From contig CAMTJK010000143.1 in assembly GCA_947072805.1 (NCBI GenBank), positions 1 through 8,446 of the forward strand: DNA of 8,446 bases. Direction: 5' to 3'. The translations under genes were made by a program, and so were the position numbers. Origin of the DNA: an uncultured Prevotella sp. (GTDB lineage Bacteria; Bacteroidota; Bacteroidia; Bacteroidales; Bacteroidaceae). The notes below the pieces were generated by a model. The model saw only the letters and a list, made by a program, of their open reading frames with translations. It ran no database searches and was not told the origin of the DNA. Below, in pieces: positions 5,486-8,446 of this stretch. The stretch's first letter is position 1. Every line of letters begins with the position of its first letter.

Positions 5486-6706
5486 TAATCTTTTGGAGAA
5501 GTATCTCACGGGATACCATACAGAGACGAAGCCCACTATGAGTACTGTAACGAAGATGAGTACGATGTCTTCGGGATGCACGCTCACCGGATAGCTGTCC
5601 ACTATAAACGAGCCGCTCGATTTGCCGAGCCTTACCAGTCCGAATGTTTGCTGCAGCCAGCAGAGCAACAGTCCCACCATTATTCCTGCCACAGCGCCTA
5701 TAGCCGATATCATACGACCCTCAAAGAGGAATATTCTCGTTATCTGCTTCTCGTTTGCTCCCAGGTTTCGCAGTGTTGTCACGTCTTTTTTCTTGTCTAC
5801 TATGAGCATCGACAGACTGCCTATGATGTTGAAGCACGCCACCATTAGAATGAAGGTGAGGAAGATATAGGCTATCAGCTTTTCTATTTTCATTATCTTG
5901 AACGTGTCCTCCTGCTGTTCGAAGCGGTCGCGCACGTGATATTTTGTGCCTGCTATGCGTTTTATCTCCTCTTTGGTGGCTTCAAAGTCGCTTCCCTCCT
6001 TGAGGCGCAGTTCCAGAGCCGACACCATTCCCTGCTGGTCAAACAAGTTGCGTGCGAAGCTAATGTCTGTCAGAATGTAGTTGCGGTCGTATTTGGCCTG
6101 CATCACGTTAAACAGCACTCCCGGCGAGTAGAGTTCGTCTTCCACGAAGCCGTCGCTCGGATCGGCCATGTTCAGTTGTCCTTCCCGTCTTGGTGCATAT
6201 ATTTTCAGCGGTTCGTCGTAGCGTATTCCCGTTCCCAGCATGTCAGCCAGTCTTATTCCCGGAATGCCGTAGCACAGGTCGGCGGCACGCAGTTCGAAGA
6301 TGCCTTCGCCCACAAGAATTTCGCGTATATGCGTCAGGCTGTCGAAGTTTTCCTGCACCCCTTTCAGTGTTACCATAGCCTGTCTGCCTCTATATACGGC
6401 GAGAGCCATGTCCTCCACGGTTTCCGTAGCCACTTCTATTTGTGGCAGAGCCTTTATCTTCGTCAGAATCACGTCGTCGGCAGGTGCTGTTTTTCCTGTT
6501 ACGGGCGTCACCTTCAGTTGCGGGTCGAACGAGGTGAAGAGCGATGCCACCAGGTCGTGGAAGCCGTTAAACACGCTTAGCGTCACCACCAGGGCCATTG
6601 TAGCCACGGCAACGCCCACCATAGATATTGCGCTTATCACATTGATGGCGTGCGTGCTCTTTTTCGAGAAGAGGTATCGGCGTGCTATGTAGAATGGGAA
6701 GTTCAT
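5480..6706 (-). CDS. LolC/LolE-type ABC transporter permease
   Basis: A 408-residue inner-membrane permease of the FtsX/MacB superfamily, resembling LolC/LolE, which release lipoproteins from the inner membrane for transfer to the outer membrane. The layout is typical: a short cytoplasmic start (IARRYLFSKKSTHAINVIS), a first membrane segment at about 23-45, a periplasmic domain of about 230 residues, then three membrane segments near 277-300, 331-352 and 380-400. The stretch after the second segment (DKKKDVTTLRNLGANEKQITRIF, about 304-326) matches the coupling region that contacts the ATPase. No ATP-binding partner (LolD) is in the window. Its ATG overlaps the rbfA stop by 4 nt, implying translational coupling. 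The stop lies in the repeat array. Which of LolC, LolE or a merged form it is cannot be settled from sequence alone. Confidence 0.88.
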   Translation of the reverse strand: MNFPFYIARRYLFSKKSTHAINVISAISMVGVAVATMALVVTLSVFNGFHDLVASLFTSFDPQLKVTPVTGKTAPADDVILTKIKALPQIEVATETVEDMALAVYRGRQAMVTLKGVQENFDSLTHIREILVGEGIFELRAADLCYGIPGIRLADMLGTGIRYDEPLKIYAPRREGQLNMADPSDGFVEDELYSPGVLFNVMQAKYDRNYILTDISFARNLFDQQGMVSALELRLKEGSDFEATKEEIKRIAGTKYHVRDRFEQQEDTFKIMKIEKLIAYIFLTFILMVACFNIIGSLSMLIVDKKKDVTTLRNLGANEKQITRIFLFEGRMISAIGAVAGIMVGLLLCWLQQTFGLVRLGKSSGSFIVDSYPVSVHPEDIVLIFVTVLIVGFVSVWYPVRYFSKRLL

Positions 6707-7038
6707 TTTTTGAGCAGTTCGTCGATGTGTTCAATATAATCGAGCGAGTCGTCGATGAAGAACCGCAGTTCGGGGATTATGCGCAGCTGATGTCTTGTGC
6801 GCGTGCCGAGTTCGTAGCGTATTGTCTTTTCGCTGGCGTTGATGTTTTTCAGTATTTCCTCGGCGCGTTCTCCGGGAAATATGCTCAGATAGGCGGTGCA
6901 GATGCTCAGGTCCGGCGATATTCTTGTGCGTGTCACCGACACCATTACGCCGTGCATCATCCTTGTCTGCTGTTGGAATATCACGCTAAGTTCCTTTTGC
7001 AGCAGTCGTGCTATCTTGTTCTGTCTTGTTTCCTGCAT
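6703..7038 (-). CDS. rbfA: 30S ribosome-binding factor RbfA
   Basis: A small cytoplasmic KH-fold protein that binds the immature 30S subunit and helps 16S rRNA 5'-end maturation. At 111 residues it is of normal size. The N-terminal helix (ETRQNKIARLLQKELSVIFQQ) and the following strands (VMVSVTRTRISPDLSICTAYLSIFP, about 31-55) match the family, as does the C-terminal PELRFFIDDSLDYIEHIDELL, which corresponds to the usual closing pattern of a proline-leucine pair, an acidic residue and a helix. The start at 7038 lies about 25 nt downstream of a near-consensus Bacteroidota promoter. The stop overlaps the start of the permease gene in an ATGA arrangement, so the two probably form one unit. Confidence 0.94.
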   Translation of the reverse strand: MQETRQNKIARLLQKELSVIFQQQTRMMHGVMVSVTRTRISPDLSICTAYLSIFPGERAEEILKNINASEKTIRYELGTRTRHQLRIIPELRFFIDDSLDYIEHIDELLKK

Positions 7039-7062
7039 AGTAAAAATGGATGTTTATGTTTG

Positions 7063-7093
7063 CAAAGTTAAGGCAATTAGCAGACAATACAAA
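7063..7093 (-). promoter_or_regulatory. Bacteroidota-type promoter for rbfA
   Basis: On the minus strand, TTTG (7093-7090) is followed after 19 nt by TAACTTTG (7070-7063). This matches the Bacteroidota consensus of TTTG at -33 and TAnnTTTG at -7 with 19-21 nt between. Transcription would start near 7056, giving a leader of about 18 nt before the ATG at 7038. It lies in the 108-nt gap after the O-methyltransferase gene, so rbfA and the permease appear to have their own promoter. No clear terminator for the upstream genes is seen in this gap. Confidence 0.75.
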
Positions 7094-7146
7094 GCGAAAC
7101 GAATGTTTTTTGCCGCTTTTGCGTCCGTGTAGTATATGCCTTTTCC

Positions 7147-7779
7147 CTATTTCTTTCTGATTATTGTAAGTCCGTCGCGCAGTGGTACAATCACCTTTTC
7201 CACCCTGTCGTCGTTTTTCAGCATGTCGTTAAAGCGTCTTATTCCCTGTGTCTGGCTGTCTTTATCGTAGGCGTTGTCCACCACATGTCCGTCCCACAGC
7301 GTGTTGTCGGCAAGTATGAATCCGCCGTTTCTCACCACCTGCAGAGCCATCTCGTAGGTTTCGGTGTATGTGCGCTTGTCGCCGTCTATGAAGACCATGT
7401 CGAAGGTCAGTCCCAGGCGTGGGGCTTCGGTTATGGCGTCGCCTATTATGAACGTTATTCTGTCAGCCACGGCCGAGCCTTCTATCCACGGTCGAGTGAA
7501 GTCCTCCTGCTCGTCGTTTATCTCGAATGTGTACAGGTGTCCGTCTTTCTCCAGTCCTTCCGCCATGCAGATGGCGCTATAGCCGCTGAATGTTCCCACT
7601 TCGAGAATGTTTTTCGGCCTTATCATCCTCACGAGCATCTTCAGCAGTCGTCCCTGCAGGTGTCCGCTTGCCATGCGTCCGTGCAGCAGGTGTACGTTTG
7701 TGGCGCGGTAGAGTCGGTAGAGGTATTCGCCCTCCTCGTCGCTATGACCGAGTATATATTTCTCCAGCTCTTCCGTCAT
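7147..7779 (-). CDS. SAM-dependent O-methyltransferase (catechol/caffeoyl-CoA OMT-like family)
   Basis: A 210-residue class I Rossmann methyltransferase of the COMT/CCoAOMT-like group. The SAM-binding motif I is LEVGTFSGYSAICMAE at 59-74, with the acidic residue after the second strand at Glu86 (LYTFEIN). The metal site expected for this family is present: Asp132 in FIDGDK and Asp158-Asn159 in ADNTLWDG. Bacterial members of this family include the tRNA wobble-uridine methyltransferase TrmR (YrrM) as well as enzymes acting on small catechols, so the substrate cannot be assigned. The neighbouring rbfA makes an RNA substrate attractive but unproven. It begins 3 nt after aroQ and is probably co-transcribed with it. 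Length and motifs are intact. Confidence 0.9.
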   Translation of the reverse strand: MTEELEKYILGHSDEEGEYLYRLYRATNVHLLHGRMASGHLQGRLLKMLVRMIRPKNILEVGTFSGYSAICMAEGLEKDGHLYTFEINDEQEDFTRPWIEGSAVADRITFIIGDAITEAPRLGLTFDMVFIDGDKRTYTETYEMALQVVRNGGFILADNTLWDGHVVDNAYDKDSQTQGIRRFNDMLKNDDRVEKVIVPLRDGLTIIRKK

Positions 7780-7782
7780 GTT

Positions 7783-8241
7783 CTATTCCTGTCCGTCGGC
7801 GTTCTGCATAGCCTTTTCGCGCAGGGCGTCTGTTGCCAGCCGGTAGCTGTCCAGCCCGAATCCGCATATCACTCCCATGCAGGCGCTGCTTATGAACGAC
7901 TTGTGTCTGAATTCCTCGCGCGTGTGTACATTAGATATATGCACCTCCACCACGGGGCATTGCAGCGAGCGTATGCAGTCGTGCAGTGCTATGCTTGTGT
8001 GGGTATATGCGCCGGCGTTGAGCACTATGCCGTCCACGCCGTTCTCGCCGCCGAATCCTGCCTCCTGCATGCGGTTTATCAGTTCGCCCTCCACGTTGCT
8101 TTGGTAATAGTCTATCTCCACGTCGTCATATCGTGCCTTTAGTTTAGGCAGATAGTCGTCGAACGAGCTCTTGCCGTAGATGCCCGGTTCGCGTCGTCCG
8201 AGCATGTTGAGGTTCGGACCGTTTACTATCAGTATCTTCAT
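7783..8241 (-). CDS. aroQ: Type II 3-dehydroquinate dehydratase
   Basis: A cytoplasmic dodecameric enzyme (known for the family) that dehydrates 3-dehydroquinate to 3-dehydroshikimate, the third step of the shikimate pathway to aromatic amino acids. At 152 residues it matches the type II size. Visible motifs: NGPNLNMLGRREPGIYG at 7-23 with the flexible-loop arginine Arg17 and catalytic Tyr22; QSNVEGELI at 47-55; NAGAYTHTSIALHD at 75-88; and EVHISN at 99-104 with catalytic His101 and Glu99. It is the first gene of a leftward unit, followed after 3 nt by the O-methyltransferase. A -7 promoter element lies about 85 nt upstream. Confidence 0.97.
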   Translation of the reverse strand: MKILIVNGPNLNMLGRREPGIYGKSSFDDYLPKLKARYDDVEIDYYQSNVEGELINRMQEAGFGGENGVDGIVLNAGAYTHTSIALHDCIRSLQCPVVEVHISNVHTREEFRHKSFISSACMGVICGFGLDSYRLATDALREKAMQNADGQE

Positions 8242-8327
8242 AATTCCTTGTTTTTTACGTTTCTCTCTTGTCTTGCTTCTGCGGTGGGGGTGTGCCTTGC
8301 GGAGCCGTCCCTGCGCGTAGCTTTTTG

Positions 8328-8358
8328 CAAAGGTAACAATTCTTCATTACTAACCCAA
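8328..8358 (-). promoter_or_regulatory. Probable promoter for aroQ
   Basis: TACCTTTG on the minus strand (8335-8328) fully matches the Bacteroidota -7 element TAnnTTTG. Upstream, TTGG at 8358-8355, 19 nt away, is an imperfect match to the -33 TTTG. A start near 8321 would give a leader of about 80 nt before the ATG at 8241. Confidence 0.55.
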
Positions 8359-8392
8359 GCCGCCGTTGCCTTTTTCTGCCTCTGCGGCTCAT

Positions 8393-8422
8393 CTTTTTGG
8401 GCGTGAAGGCAATGCCAAAAAG
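8393..8422. promoter_or_regulatory. Inverted repeat upstream of the rightward -7 element
   Basis: CTTTTTGG (8393-8400) and CCAAAAAG (8415-8422) are perfect 8-bp inverted repeats separated by 14 nt. The right arm ends 12 nt before the rightward -7 element, overlapping where a -33 element would lie. Overlapping it is a second inverted pair, TTGCCTT (8366-8372) and AAGGCAA (8406-8412). It could be an operator; no regulator is known. Confidence 0.4.
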
Positions 8423-8434
8423 GTGGAAAAGCAT

Positions 8435-8442
8435 TATCTTTG
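8435..8442 (+). promoter_or_regulatory. Rightward -7 element for a gene beyond the window
   Basis: TATCTTTG matches TAnnTTTG. No TTTG is found 19-21 nt upstream, so only half of the promoter is supported. The position, back to back with the aroQ promoter, fits a divergent gene starting past 8446. Confidence 0.45.
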
Positions 8443-8446
8443 CATA

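Larger units (their letters stand above)
8242..8446. other. Non-coding divergent promoter region
   Basis: No gene is visible in these 205 nt. From left to right it holds the aroQ leader (8242 to about 8321, purine-rich on the minus strand near the gene), a leftward -7 element, a pyrimidine-rich stretch, an inverted repeat, and a rightward -7 element close to the window edge. This implies a divergently transcribed gene starting just outside the window. In Bacteroides relatives I recall a tyrosine recombinase (XerD-like) beside aroQ, but nothing here proves it. Confidence 0.6.

Noticed and set aside
5936..6580. 214-codon open frame opposite the permease gene
   Set aside because: It is antisense to a gene with clear family features, and its His/Cys/Phe-rich composition is typical of shadow frames.
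7285..8142. 285-codon open frame on the plus strand opposite the O-methyltransferase and aroQ
   Set aside because: It spans two well-supported minus-strand genes, has no recognisable domain or start signal, and is explained by codon composition.

Overview
The window looks like a chromosomal housekeeping region of a Bacteroidota bacterium, most likely order Bacteroidales and possibly Prevotellaceae. The gene order supports this: an outer-membrane assembly gene followed by tandem OmpH/Skp genes and murI, facing a block of aroQ, an O-methyltransferase, rbfA and a LolC/E-type permease. So do the promoters, which match the Bacteroidota form (TAnnTTTG at -7, TTTG near -33) rather than TATAAT/TTGACA. 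The genus is an inference; the sequence does not name it.

Plus strand, 1-5331: an envelope-biogenesis cluster. It starts inside bamA (5' end outside the window; five POTRA domains and the beta-barrel visible). Three different Skp/OmpH-family periplasmic chaperones follow, each with a signal peptide, and then glutamate racemase (murI). BamA folds outer-membrane proteins, Skp-type chaperones carry them across the periplasm, and MurI makes D-glutamate for peptidoglycan. The gaps before the three ompH genes (108, 131 and 87 nt) are rich in palindromes, repeats and a strong hairpin. The third ompH and murI are only 2 nt apart. A hairpin with a T-run at the murI stop codon probably ends the transcript.

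5332-5479: a non-coding, A-rich gap between convergent genes. It holds the most unusual feature here: six degenerate copies of a unit of about 22 bp with a YTTATAR core, the last one overlapping the stop codon of the opposing permease gene.

Minus strand, 8241 down to 5480: aroQ (shikimate pathway) and a class I SAM O-methyltransferase, 3 nt apart, then a 108-nt gap containing a near-perfect Bacteroidota promoter, then rbfA (30S maturation) overlapping a LolC/LolE-type permease by 4 nt. These read as two transcription units.

8242-8446: a non-coding divergent promoter region. It has a -7 element reading left toward aroQ, another reading right toward a gene beyond the window, and an inverted repeat just upstream of the rightward one. 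No RNA genes, insertion sequences, phage genes or CRISPR arrays were recognised. The coding content is conventional; the possible novelty is in the intergenic repeats and in the diversification of the three Skp paralogues.
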